Shown: positions 36,857 through 47,830, counted from the stretch's first letter. The stretch: 64,000 nucleotides of DNA from Hydractinia symbiolongicarpus (GCF_029227915.1 NC_079878.1:19282001-19346000); one strand, 5' to 3'. Notes: generated from the sequence alone by a model not told the origin. Translations and numbers: made by a program.

Positions 36857-37328
36857 ATGTCGCAGCTTGCTGAAATATTTGATGTTGTTGATACCCCGCA
36901 GAATACTTGCAACAACCGAAAAAAGTAGTAGATAAACGTCAAGCTTTGAAAGATGCTCTACGTAAAGGTAAAGGGCATCTTTTACCACAAAAGTGTACTG
37001 AGGGCTTCGTAGACTAGACACCAGACGATATAATCGAAAAGGTAAATTCCGAATATGTTCACTGTGAAATCCACCAAAGGGGACAAAAAAACAGCAAATG
37101 CATTGTATTCTCATGCAATTAGTATGTACACCAATGTTGTAGGTAATGTTGTTCAACTCGATAGTGATGAAGATTTAAAGAAGACCCAGTTATCAAGGAT
37201 AGTATGGCTGATTTGGGAATCCTCGTGTACTCAGCCCCTTCTCGTTGTTGCCCATACAGTCAACCACACACAGCTGTCCAAAAAAAATCAATGAAGATAA
37301 AGAGGAGGAAGAAGATAATGGGGAATAA
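36857..37328 (+). pseudogene. Polinton unassigned gene, frameshifted
   Basis: ATG at 36857 (MSQLAEIFDVVDTPQ). Several frame changes follow. Later readable parts are KRQALKDALRKGKGHLL, GNVVQLDSDEDLKK, VAHTVNHTQLS and an acidic tail NEDKEEEEDNGE before TAA at 37326-37328. I recall related short proteins next to polymerase B in cnidarian Polintons but know no function. The end overlaps the next start by 11 nt. Confidence 0.5.
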
Positions 37329-37560
37329 TATATCAAAAGTGACTGTAGACTTATATGAAAAATATAATCAAGACATTACACACTTTAATTTTAGGGCTCG
37401 ATGTGGGCTTATACCAAGTTTCAACGAATGGCACAGTCATGGTATTGATGTGCGTCGAAAAATTATAATTACTCCACCCGCAGGTAGGTTTCCAGCCCAT
37501 GTCTGTGAGTTGGAGTTAAGCGAACAGTATTCGAAAAGGATTTATGAAAATATAATTTGA
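37318..37560 (+). CDS. Polinton small protein, 80 aa, unassigned
   Basis: ATG at 37318 (MGNNISKVTVDLYEKYNQD), stop TGA at 37560. Intact frame of 80 residues with no family I recognise. MGNNISK resembles an N-myristoylation-type start (Gly2, Ser6), which is only a hint. It overlaps the preceding decayed gene. Confidence 0.4.
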   Translation: MGNNISKVTVDLYEKYNQDITHFNFRARCGLIPSFNEWHSHGIDVRRKIIITPPAGRFPAHVCELELSEQYSKRIYENII

Positions 37561-37590
37561 ATACTATTTAAATTTTATTCTTCTAAAGTT

Positions 37591-37606
37591 CAGACTGCGC
37601 TAGCTA
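37591..37606 (+). promoter_or_regulatory. CAGACtgCGCTAGC motif, copy 2
   Basis: CAGACTGCGCTAGCTA in the 51-bp gap before the ATG at 37612 or 37625. Intergenic. Confidence 0.5.
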
Positions 37607-37611
37607 AAATA

Positions 37612-37869
37612 ATGATAATAATAAATGGACGACAGTACACAACAAGGTACAGAACAAGATATAATAAAAAAACAGCAAAGAATTCAGGTCGAGTAACACA
37701 AGGTCACAAGTTAGCTGCACTGATGAAGAAGAGAAAGGAAGAACTTAAACACTCTTCTGGAGACAGTTCAATATCAAGTACTGTAAGTACGGTACCAAGT
37801 AGTTCATCAAGTTCTAACGCTGTGTTAGGAGCTACGTCAGTAACAGTGATAGTAGGCGTCGGTCCATAA
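37612..37869 (+). CDS. Polinton small Ser-rich protein with hydrophobic C-terminus
   Basis: 85-residue frame: basic region (QGHKLAALMKKRKEEL), a Ser-rich linker, then a short hydrophobic end (AVLGATSVTVIVGVG). A second ATG at 37625 opens a different frame (MDDSTQQGTEQD) that stops within 30 codons, so the original start may be there and the copy frameshifted. A single-pass membrane or virion-associated role is possible; this is inference. Confidence 0.45.
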   Translation: MIIINGRQYTTRYRTRYNKKTAKNSGRVTQGHKLAALMKKRKEELKHSSGDSSISSTVSTVPSSSSSSNAVLGATSVTVIVGVGP

Positions 37870-37871
37870 TT

Positions 37872-37896
37872 GATTTCCGCCGGCGAAGGCGGAATC
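37872..37896 (+). terminator. Hairpin after the Ser-rich protein gene
   Basis: GATTTCCGCC, 6-nt loop, GGCGGAATC: a 9-bp stem with one bulge, 3 nt after the stop codon. It is the third 3'-end hairpin behind a plus-strand gene in the element. Confidence 0.45.
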
Positions 37897-40800
37897 TTTA
37901 ATATCGCCTGGGAAGATAGAGAGATAGATAGATAGAGACAGCCTAAAACTTGTCCGGGCTAAAGCTTAAATCCTTGTTTTGACAGATTCTTTTCTGAGAA
38001 CGAGGCTAAATTCAGTTTTAAAGACAATTAATTCTGATATATATCACAACCAAATCTCGGTATAGGTTACGGGAAATAGCAAAGCATGGTTTTCCTTTGT
38101 TACGTTGTGTCATTCGTAAAGAGTGAGCCAATGACATAAATTTTTAGGACTTACGTACAGGGCACTTTGGTTACACTAATAAGCGCAAGAAATGAACACA
38201 TAAAATTTGGTACTTATTACAAAAATACCAATGGGTTTGTTTACAAAGAAAACAGCCTCGATGTTGTTTGATGTTGTTCTTACAGGTAGCTTAGCTACTA
38301 TAGTTACATTTAGGATTAAACTAGCATTTATTACTTAATACTCAGTAAATAGGTCAAGTTTGAATATTAAACTTTTTCGCTATAGCTAGCTAGACTAAGC
38401 ATGAAAGGAGCTGGGTTAAAAGTCAAAACTTAAAGAGGAAAATTACATCACATTTTTTAAGATTATACTACACATATTTGAGAACACCTGAAAAATGCAT
38501 TGTTCATCAAGTTACCCCATATGGCTAATATGGAAGATTTCTTCATAAAAAGCATCAAAACTTTTTTCATGTGGATTACTTTTACATTAACAAAAATTTA
38601 AAATTTGAAGATAAACTTTTGCGATTTTGTCATTCATTAGTTTTCAAATTTCTCGCTGGAAATTTTTAAGGTTTAAAACCCATGTCTCACAGTAACTTTT
38701 TCGTTCTTATCCTAATGTTAATACATGAGTTGTGCAACAACTTTTGCAGGAAAATAAAAACACATCAAGAGAAAAAGTTTGTTATTAAAATATTATAAAC
38801 TAGTTGTTAGCCCGTGGAAATCCACGGTTCGCCCATCCTTTTTATACTGCATTGCGTGCTTCTTGCTATTGCACAGCTAAGCTACCATTTTGCGTGACAG
38901 ACAGATGTATACGGGTATTATAATATAGATTAATTTCAAACCGATTAGTCCCTGCAGTCATTTTGGTGTCAGCGGTATAAAAAACTATGCAACTATACTA
39001 AGTAAAAGTCCTATTACTTCAGTAAAAATGAAAAAGATATTATACCCTTAATGCTATAAGTGCTCCACTGGATTTGTAACACATTACACTAAGTGTCCTC
39101 CATGTGAAACAGTTTACGCTTTACTAAGTCTTAACCTGAAGACTTTAGGTCTTCCCACTTCAAGTGAATATTACTTCTGGCTATACTTTCCCAAATTTTG
39201 TTATTTCATAAAAGAAAACTGAAAATCTACAAAATTATTTATATATATGTGCAGAAATTTATTTATGAAATATAGGTTTCAGTTTGTTGTGGAAACATGT
39301 TTACCAACATGCAATGTCTTGCATACCTAACTAGCTATATACTCAAGTCTTGAATGTTCACTGTTATGGGAGGTCCAAATAACTACCTAGCTTTTTTTTA
39401 TTTAAAATGACAGAATGCCTTAAAAAATCTTTTGTGCAGCTAGCTACATTAAAGCAATATATTTAGCTTTTGTACTTTATCACTTAATTATTTAATAACA
39501 AATGCGCCCTGGAGTGCTGGCATGGTACTGGCTAGGTAGCTTAAAATCACAAAATAAATATTATCCAGATGTGACCATCCTCATCATCAGACATCGGAAC
39601 AGCGTTTTTGTTCTTTACTTCTCATTGTAGGGTACCTCAAATTCTTGTAAATCCAATTAACAAAAATTACTTAAGAATTCCTCTTCTTGTATATTTGCAG
39701 CTTATTGACACCCTCTTATTTTAGAATATTCTCAGAAATAATAGACCAAAAGAAATTACATCACAGTTTCTTGTCCACCGCCCACGTGTGTTTGAGAACA
39801 ACCCACACAAAAAAGTTCGTTATTTTTTAAATTATTTGTGTAAAAATTACCATTTTATTCACGATAAACCACTTGTCAGTCATTTTATTCCTCCAAAAAG
39901 AATCCTATCCAAGGTGCTTTTCTATTAGTGCTGAATTTAATAATTGACATGATTCAGCATAGTTTTTAAAAGGGTCTGATTGCAAAATATGATTGCCAAA
40001 GTTCAGCACTTGTAATATTTTTGTATTTGTGTACTCAGCTTCTAAAACACAGACAAGAGACATTATAAGTTCCTCTGGGTGATTACATTAATGTTGGTTG
40101 AAAAAAAACCTGAATGATGAGAAGCATGTGTTTTTGAATGGGTATAGGACAATAAACTTATTTAATTTCCCTTGGCCTTGCATCAATCAAATTCTAAAGA
40201 AATAAACACTTTTAAAATGATTTTGTCAAATTTGGAAATTGTTGGTATGGTTAGAACTTTGCATATAAAATTAGTAAAGTTGCCGGATTGTTTAGTTTTT
40301 TTCTTTTATACTTTTCCGAATTAGCCTTAATTATTTATGAGATGAAAAACAGCGCTTTCAATTCCATTGACTTGGCCATCCCTTAAAAGCACTGGAAGCT
40401 TCACTATATGAAAATGTTTTCTTTTTCTTTTAGATTGTGTGCAATGGGAGTGAGTGATGTAATCTTTCAATGCGTGTGATGAAAAGAAAGCGAAACCGTT
40501 ATTGTTTTTTCTGCCAAAAATTTATTTAATAAATCTTGATAAAGTTAAAAAACTGTTTTGATTTGTTTGTTTTTGTTTTAATTGTTTCCCGTGAGTTTTC
40601 GAAATTCGTTCCAGCAGATTCTGTGGCTTCTAGTGCCGGTATTTTTACGTGAAAAAAATACTATTTTGTTGTAAGGTCATTTACGAAATCGTTAACGTTA
40701 GGACCAACTTCTGCGGGTTGTACAACTCGATGTATTACATATCTTTCGGAATACTGCTAAAAGTGTAATTTTGTATTGCGCTCTTTACTTTTATCATTCT

Positions 40801-41671
40801 TGTGGGAAAAGGCGGTACAAAATTTTAACACGCGTTATTCGTTTTTGTTAGTTTCGCGTAATCTAATTTTCTCGCACATTTTGAAAAGAATATCCCACGC
40901 ACATTAAATACTCGCGTAGTCTTTTCGCAAAAAAAAAGGAGTTAATTATCTTTAATTATCTTTAAGCCAATAAGAATCCTAATAGTGCAACAAATTGTTT
41001 TATTATCCAATGAACATTACTTTATTTTAAAGTTTATAATCGAAAGTTAAAGCTCGTGCAGTGTAGCATAATGAAGACGCCTTTTAATGCGCCATCATTT
41101 CCCTCTGTACAATTTAGACTAAAGCTAATTATTTATGAATTTTAATTTAAAGGAATTGTTGAGGCTGAATATTTTTGGTGAAAGATTTATAGCTATAAAA
41201 TCGTGACAAGGTGTCATAAAAGAAAAAATAAGAATATGTAGTCTAAAAATAAACTTTCCTAACTGATTATGTAAAAAAAATTTGCTGCCACCTTTAAAGA
41301 TATTTTCCAAGCTGTTTTTCAGAGAAAAAGAGAAAATAGATAAATTTTCAGCCTTGCCGTTGTTCTTATTTTGTTTTTATTGTTTATCAATTTTCAGGAT
41401 TATTATTTTTCTTTTAAAATTGTTCCTATAGAGAAATGAAGTTTATGTATGTTAAGTTAGCTATGATTTACAGTTACAATAATAATCAAAAATTGAATTT
41501 TAAAATTTTAGAATATATAATGATTTTGTTCCCCCAGTCCTCTTCAAAGTTCAGCACTTTTTCAGATTATTGCTAATGGCGGAAATCTTTAAGCCACAGG
41601 GCTTCTTGTTTTTTTTTAAATTCAGCAGCTACAGCCTGACAACAAATCATCGGAGCAACCCGTTGAAGTCA
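37897..41671. other. 3.8-kb non-coding stretch inside the Polinton
   Basis: No gene recognised. It holds the Helitron at 38800-38929, a GATA-rich run near 37918-37937 and AT-rich sequence. The phrase GGCGGAATCTTTAA at 37888 and GGCGGAAATCTTTAA at 41579 nearly repeat on either side. This suggests either an insertion or a duplication, but no transposon ends were found. Confidence 0.5.
38800..38929 (-). mobile_element. 130-bp non-autonomous Helitron, second copy
   Basis: Minus strand TCTATATTATAATACCCG ... hairpin (CCGTGGA/TCCACGG) ... CTAG; flanks A (38799) and T (38930). Closely similar over its whole length to the copy at 36059-36192. Confidence 0.88.
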
Positions 41672-41687
41672 CAGACCGCGCTAGCAA
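41672..41687 (+). promoter_or_regulatory. CAGACtgCGCTAGC motif, copy 3
   Basis: CAGACCGCGCTAGCAA, 55 bp upstream of the ATG at 41743. A TATATAATAG run also lies directly ahead of that ATG (about 41733). Confidence 0.45.
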
Positions 41688-41742
41688 AAAAGTTCAACCC
41701 TAAAAAATAGACATCTTTGAAATGAGTTGAACTATATAATAG

Positions 41743-41966
41743 ATGAGTTCTTCAAACATATCACCGTACGAGAAAGAAATAATTGATATGCTCTATGAAA
41801 TCGCAGTAGACATCGGTTTTGCGCTAGGATATGCATTTGTGGGGAATGAATTTTTAGGAATTGGCCAACCGTCAGCAAAAATGGACATTTTGCTGCTGGT
41901 CGTGCAAGTCGAAAAATGGCAGTCAAAAAAGGATGGCTTCCAGCCAGTATTATCCCTAAGAAGTAA
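41743..41966 (+). pseudogene. Polinton small membrane-type protein, frameshifted
   Basis: Starts MSSSNISPYEKEIIDMLYEI with a mildly hydrophobic middle (VDIGFALGYAFVG). A frame change near 41885 is needed to reach a basic C-terminal end (KMAVKKGWLPASIIPKK) that stops at 41966. Unassigned. Confidence 0.4.
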
Positions 41967-42021
41967 AAGTAATATGTCTAGCGAAATTTTGTGTTTACCT
42001 TCGAGGTAGACACAAAACAAC

Positions 42022-42607
42022 ATGGAAGAGGCCAAGAAATGCACAACTTGCAAACACTTTTTATCTTTAGACAATTTCAAGGTCACCAAACGTAATGGAC
42101 AGCTGACGAAGACATGCATCAGGTGCCTCGATAGAAAGAAGACTTCAACATAGCGTACCAAGTGCTCTCATAAAAAACGGAGGTTTCAATGCCAGGAATG
42201 TGGTGGAAGTCAAATATGGCCGCATGACATACATAGATGCAAGGAATGTAGTGGTGGGGGCATATGCAAGCATCAAAAAGAGATATCAAAGTGTAAAGAA
42301 TGCAGAGGAAGTCAAATCTGCAGCAAACAAGGCTCTACGGAGAAACAAGGAGCTCAGTTCTCGGGAGTATCTTGGATGCGATATGAACACACTGCGAGCT
42401 TATATTGAAGCACAATTCACGGAATGAATGAGCTGGGATAACTATGGTAAAGAGTGGCATATGGATCACAAGATCCCTATCAAGTATAAAGAAGATGTAG
42501 AAGCTCAACAACTCGTGGAAGTAGCGAGAAGACTGCATAATACCAACACTCAACATATGTGTGCAAGTGAAAATATGTCGAAAGGTAACTGTTACCTCTC
42601 AGAATAA
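42022..42607 (+). pseudogene. HNH endonuclease with N-terminal zinc-binding repeats, disrupted
   Basis: The N-terminal part (42022-42150) has paired Cys (CTTCKHF, CIRC). After an in-frame TAG (42151-42153), tandem C-x-x-C / C-x-H units follow: FQCQECGGSQIW, RCKECSGGGIC, KCKECRGSQIC. After a frame change near 42340 comes EYLGCDMNTL and, past a TGA at 42425-42427, SWDNYGKEWHMDHKIP and the terminal Asn/His part of an HNH fold ending at TAA 42607. Proteins of this form occur in giant viruses and some homing elements. The expected role is DNA cleavage; the copy has at least three lesions. Confidence 0.75.
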
Positions 42608-42611
42608 ATAA

Positions 42612-43010
42612 ATGACAACTATCAGAGTTCTTATAGCAGGGGCCGCAATTAACGCACTTGCATTTAGTGGTAGTAATTTGTTATTCAGCAAGCTCTCGGG
42701 GCATGGGGAGGAGAAGCGAAAACGCCATGATAAAGCGATTGAACAACTACAAGCCGCTCAGGCGCAATGGGTATGTGATCGTCAGGCGAAAATCGACTGG
42801 TATAATAAACAACGGGAGCTAAAGAGTCAGGCCGGTGAAGATTTGAAGGAGCTCGATGAAGGGATGCGGGAGTACTATATCGCGACCATTAATAAAGCTC
42901 CAAAACTGTCTGACTTCTACGTACCGTCCAAACATTAACAGGACGGTGAACTTATGTTCATTGTAGGCTCCCTAGCTCTTTTGAAATACGGAGCTTATAA
43001 ATACTTGTAA
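42612..43010 (+). pseudogene. Polinton structural-type protein with coiled coil and C-terminal membrane segment, frameshifted
   Basis: ATG at 42612. Hydrophobic N-terminal segment (VLIAGAAINALAFSGSNLLF), a charged helical middle (KRHDKAIEQLQAAQAQW), then LSDFYVPS. A frame change near 42935 leads to ELMFIVGSLALLKYGAYKYL and TAA at 43008-43010, a second hydrophobic segment. I recall homologs in other cnidarian Polintons; function unknown. Confidence 0.5.
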
Positions 43011-43041
43011 ATAAAAAGCATACTTTTGACATATAATAAAC

Positions 43042-44071
43042 ATGTCAAAAGTAAGCAAGTCACTAGCAAAACAGGTAAAGCGCGTAGCTCAGATTCCCAC
43101 AGAAGAAGAGGCCAAAAAGCTGAGCAAATCTATTACAATCCAGAACATCTTTGGGTTGGTAAAAAGGCTATCAAATTGCTCGCCAAAGATAGTGGACTAT
43201 CCAAAAAGAAGTTCTTTCACTGGCTATCCTAGAAATTACTACTTCTTCGACATATTCGAGGACCAATAAAGATTGATTATCCCCATTTTAACATTACAAA
43301 ACCGAATGAAATGCACCAGTTTGATGTATTGTATATGCCTCATGACAAAGTTTATGGAAACACGTACAAGTATATCCTGACAGGCATTGATGTTGCTTCA
43401 AGATATAAGGCCGCGAGACCTCTGCGTACAAAAAAGCTAGTGAGGTTGCGAACATGATCGATGATATTTACAAAAAAGGGCCTCTGCACTATCCTACAAT
43501 TTTTCAATGTGATAATGGGTCAGAATTTATATCGGATGTAGTAAAACGTTTGGAAGTGAAGGGGTGAAAGTTTCTAGGGCTACCACTAAATATCATCACA
43601 CCTTTACAGCGTTCGTTGAGTCGTACAAAAAGATCCTTGCACAGAGACTATTCAAGTCTCAGGATGCGCAAGAGTTGGTCACTAAGGACCCAAGTAGAAT
43701 ATGGGTAAAACACTTGTATGCTACCGTGAAGAATTTAAACAACACAAAGACCGCAATGATTGGTATGAAGCCCTCGAAGGCCATCAAGTTGGAAGACGTA
43801 CCACTTGTGAAAAGTGAAGAGTTCCCTGAGGAAAAACCTTTGCGTGAAGATGGGCTGTATTTATATTTTTTACAGCCAGGGGAGGAGCATGGAGATCAAA
43901 AAAGACGTGCAACGGATGCATGGTGGACCAAAAAGACCGGATCGCATTGTAGCAGAACCAAATAGTCGTGTCTTGTATTATTTGAAGGATGAGCGTAGTT
44001 TCGTTGCAGAAGAATTAATGTTAGTACCAGAAGTTGTAGAAATACCGCCAGAGCATGTGATGAAGTATTAG
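43042..44071 (+). pseudogene. Polinton retroviral-type integrase, frameshifted
   Basis: rve-superfamily integrase with a D,D(35)E core. First Asp in QFDVLYM (about 43322), second in QCDNGSEF (about 43510), Glu in AFVESY (about 43612), with 35 residues between the second Asp and the Glu. The C-terminal part is chromo/SH3-like and readable as PDRIVAEP...VLYYLKDERSFVAEELMLVPE. Frame changes near 43125, 43230, 43430, 43565 and 43890 break it. It would insert the element's ends into host DNA; this copy cannot. Confidence 0.9.
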
Positions 44072-44122
44072 ATTTTAATTTTTTATGATTTGTAAAAAGT
44101 CACAAAAAATATATTTAAGTCC

Positions 44123-44706
44123 TCATTGATTATCATCATCCCAATCATCGTCATCTGGATCATCTTCATCTGGATTCCGCAAACAATCATAAGGATGTAA
44201 GGTATAGAAAGGATATCCATAGACGATTCCTTGAAAAAAAATTGTCTCATTATCAAGGTTGATGTCAACCAGTCGTCTATCTGGTATATTAACGCCTAGG
44301 ATGTCGCCTATGTTTTTTAAGTCTGCTAGATCTGATAGCTTTGCTTCCTTATTTTTTTGATTACTTCATAACAGATAACACCGTATTTGTTCACAGCTAG
44401 CGCAGTCTGTGACTCCGCATCGACAATATGCAGCCCTAGACGTTGTATATCATATTCTAACACGATGTCGATCTCAAACCTTGGGAATGTTGCCCATGCT
44501 TTTTTGCCTGCTGCTACTCTATATAAAAGCTCTTCATCTTCGGGGCACTCAAACCTTTCGTAGTATGGTCCATTTTGAAATTTAAAGTTTTCCAAGCATT
44601 GCGGGCAATAACCAGTAACTGCAGCTGCTTTGATACAACATTTTAGTACAGGCACAGAGATATTGTAGATATTGTTAAATTGTAATTGTTGTACGTATGC
44701 TTCCAT
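44123..44706 (-). pseudogene. Polinton unassigned protein with CxxC and acidic tail
   Basis: Starts MEAYVQQLQFNN (44706). Contains CPQCLENF and a second Cys (FECPEDEEL), then a frame change near 44340 and a very acidic end (NPDEDDPDDDDWDDD) before TGA at 44123-44125. No family recognised. The CAGACTGCGCTAGC motif occurs inside its coding part at 44394-44409. Confidence 0.45.
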
Positions 44707-44799
44707 ATTTTGTTTTTTATTCCATTACTTTTTTCTCCGTCCATAGCGGTCAATTTTATTTTTTTATAACTCACAAAGAGTGACAAAATTATCGCCTGC

Positions 44800-45292
44800 T
44801 TACGCCATATCGATGCCAAACACCTCTTCGAAAAATTCACGCGTATCTTCATCAGGCAATGTAAACTGGTTGCAACAAAAGTCGTCCTTGCAAAGAGCAT
44901 CTTCTTTAAATCTGCTCCATGCATGAACGGCATTCGGATCGTCGCATTCTGGTTACCTTACAATCATATTGGGGTATCTCGCTCTTAGAATATTTATTCT
45001 CTTCCTGAGCCGTTTACACTGGCATCGGATCATGAAGTGGTTATGTCTGCCAGCTATCCCACGTTCATGAGGATTGTATTTATCGACTAAACATAGCACG
45101 GTGTCTATAGGAATTCGATGTGGAACATAGCGCAGTTGGAGTTGTTCGATTTAGCTCTACATTCTGCTCCCTAAGAATTGCCAGAGCCGTATTTTTTTCT
45201 TCAACAATCTCACCAAGCTTTCGAACCACTATAGGCAACACCTCTTCTTCGACCCAGGTTCTGTTTGACTTGTTTTCCTTGGAAATAATCAA
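44800..45292 (-). pseudogene. DUF3627-like / MSV199-associated protein, C-terminal part
   Basis: Coiled-coil-like helix (VRKLGEIVEEKNTALAIL) followed, after a frame change near 45110, by RHNHFMIRCQCKRLRKRI...YPNMIV, an in-frame stop near 44951, and NAVHAWSRFKED ... EEVFGIDMA, stop 44800-44802. This order resembles the C-terminal DUF3627 region of MSV199/KilA-N-type proteins of insect DNA viruses. The call rests on motif memory only. The N-terminal DNA-binding part is not visible, so the gene may be truncated. Confidence 0.45.
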
Positions 45293-45389
45293 CCATTACA
45301 AAAGACATTTTTATTTTGTTATTTTTTTTGGAATCCGAAATTTTTTTATGGACGGTCCAAGAAAAAATGAAATATTCTGACCTTTTTTG

Positions 45390-46085
45390 AGGGCGTACGT
45401 CGGTCGCCTAGCAGACATATTATGCGGGTTTCTGCCCCTTCCAAGGATCCTCCGCGATTCATACGAAACGTATATTGAGATAAACAACCTGGGTTGATGA
45501 ATCCTAGTACTGGCATAGTGTCGTCATATATGTGCCGTCTTGTGATTCTTTTGGAAAATAAACGACAATTTTTTCCTCGACCGAATCAAAAGTCACGTCG
45601 TATCGCATGACGTACGGCGTGTGATGAAAAACCTTTCTCTACTGTGGTCTCACATGACATAAAACAAACTCAACGCTGGTTATTGATGATCCACTATCCG
45701 GATCTATTATTATTTTTAATATAGAAATGTTGGATATTTTTAACCCAATCCCCAGCAAAGGGCAAGATAAGTGGATATACATTTTGACTAGTTGTTGCCT
45801 AATAAAAAATTTGATATTTGTCATGGATCCAAAATAACTGGGCGGTACGATAATTTTTTCTTGCATTCGGGTTCGTATCCGATCAAACATTGATATATTT
45901 TTGAAATAAATGCTCTGTCTTTTGTGGACCAACTTGATCCATAAAACCACCACCATTCTCTGCACCTTGCGCGGAGCCTCGCAATTTAGAATTTTATGTG
46001 TTCTAGGATGCTCCAAACTTACATACAAGCATGCATGTTTTGATTTCTCCAGTTGAGTCTTGATATCCTTCCAGTCGCTGATCAT
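45390..46085 (-). pseudogene. Polinton unassigned protein downstream of the ATPase
   Basis: ATG at 46085 (MISDWKDIKTQLEKSKHAC); open to 45639, then readable in another frame (RYDVTFDSVEEKIVVYFPKE) to about 45500 and further fragments to about 45390. Beta-rich looking, no recognised motif. Its position between ATPase and DUF3627-like gene suggests a virion component, which is inference only. Confidence 0.4.
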
Positions 46086-46091
46086 ATTGGT

Positions 46092-46607
46092 TTAATCATC
46101 AATCAATTTCATATCAGATCTTTCGTAGGGGTACCACAGGAACAACTACTTTTTTTGTCTTTTGAGCTTTTTGAGAGGGCTGTGTAGGACTGTGTTAATA
46201 ACCATAGGCTATGCTTTCGATGTCTGCCAGAGATCGCTAGTTCAAACTCAGATTGTCTTTTTTTATCCAGCGATTCGTCAGTTATGCAATTGTCAACAAT
46301 AAATAATGTTTCTTTGCAGGCAAGCAGGCCAGCAAAATTGTTTAATGCATTCGAAAAGTTGGTATTTTAGTTCGTTATTTTTAAAAAGTTGATCCTCAGG
46401 ATTTATCAAGAACACATAGTGATCTTGCCACAGCGAGGATCTCTCAAAGTACGTGCTATTCCATCGTATAGATGGGCACAGGATAATGTTGTGAAATTGC
46501 TTCTTGTACTCACCCTCGAGGAGATCAAGAACGAGCTGTGTTTTTCTACAATTTGTTGGTCCTGAAAATATCGCCGTATGTGGATCTAAAACAACGTCTA
46601 AGTCCAT
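46092..46607 (-). pseudogene. Polinton packaging ATPase (FtsK/HerA type), disrupted
   Basis: ATG at 46607. Walker A region FSGPTNCRKTQLVLDLL: the Gly normally before Lys-Thr is Arg, which would damage ATP binding. A frame change near 46320 precedes the Walker B-like ETLFIVDN, followed by AISGRHRKHSLWLLTQSY. An in-frame TAG lies before the end (stop 46092-46094). Family role: pumping element DNA into capsids. Follows the capsid gene by 60 bp, with the CAGAC motif in between. Confidence 0.85.
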
Positions 46608-46650
46608 TTAATACTAGCGTCATTCTGTGACTTGAAAGAATCTGCGACTC

Positions 46651-46666
46651 TAGCTAACGCAGTCTG
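46651..46666 (-). promoter_or_regulatory. CAGACtgCGCTAGC motif, copy 4
   Basis: Minus strand CAGACTGCGTTAGCTA, 2 bp after the capsid stop codon and 43 bp before the ATPase start. Confidence 0.5.
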
Positions 46667-46667
46667 C

Positions 46668-47799
46668 TCAGTATTCGACACTGTGAAACCTACCATTTAA
46701 AATATCTAGTTGAGCGTCACTAAGCAAATAGATATAGCACCGAAAATTTCCAGTCCCATCCGCCTTCTTTGTTATATGTAAAGTGATGCCGCCACTCAAT
46801 TTCTGCAAAGGTCTCCCACTACCGTGTAGCATATTATCAAGGGATGCTCAAAAATGTACAACAAGTGCATATCTCTCAGTCATGAACTGACTTATAGTAA
46901 TATCAGAGTCATGACTGCCGAAGAGGTTCACAATTTGTTTAAAATGATCTTTTGGAAGCATAGCGTGTGAATACATTTCATTAGGTTCACCCTCGACAGT
47001 GATCGATATTTTTTCAATACTTGGGTTGTAGAAGACTTTGTTAGCACCGCTATACGGCTTAACTTTCGATGGGTCTACGAACATTAATAGGACACCTTTC
47101 AAGGATTTTGCAGGAGTATCGATCTGTAAATTAAGGCTGGTATCTTCTTTTTTCATGGTAATCGCCTTGCTGCGCAATACCCTTTCGAAAGTCAGTGCAA
47201 ACTGACTGTACCGTGATACCGTTGCACTTGCAAGGCCCTCGTGATCCAACTTGTCGAATTCCAGTGTAATAATTAATTAATTCAAACATTTTTCCAAGAG
47301 GAATACAAAAGGTGTTACCATAAGCCGAGACAATCGCTTTTTCTTCGATATCACCTGCATGATCAGTGGCTTTCACTTTCAAGGCGCGGATCGTACCATC
47401 ATTTGGATTAATCTCCTCTTCGACCAAATTATTTTCATGTTCAAATTTCGATAGCCATAGGTCCCTATAAACCGCTATGACCCTGTAGTCGTTGATACTT
47501 TGGGTCTCGTTACCATTTAGTACGATTTTCAGATTCTGCACTAGACTATTTCCAATATTGTTCACAATAGTACGTTTCGTATTGGTACCAGTCAACTCCA
47601 GATCAAATAATAACCGAAGACTTTCTGGGAATATCACATCACTCTGATCCATGTTGGGAACATTCAAATACAAATCCTCGTTCTGATTGATTGTAGATGG
47701 GACATGACTCACCTTTACACGCTGTTTTTTAGCTTTTATAGCGAACATTGTTTTAAGTTCAGCGTATGGATCGAGCGTTTTCCCAAATATGTTACTCAT
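46668..47799 (-). pseudogene. Polinton major capsid protein (double jelly roll), frameshifted
   Basis: ATG at 47797-47799 (MSNIFGKTLDPYAEL). Open to about 47240 with beta-rich sequence, then a frame change to LTFERVLRSKAITMKKED...LKGVLLMFVDP (to about 46850), then another to LSGGITLHITKKADG...DAQLDILNG and TGA at 46668-46670. The phrases TMKKED and SLKGVLLMF...YNP are typical of the Polinton capsid family once annotated as F54H12.2-like. About 375 codons in total. Two frameshifts make it non-functional. Confidence 0.88.
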
Positions 47800-47830
47800 A
47801 GTTTATTATTAGTTTTTTTTGTTAAAATTA

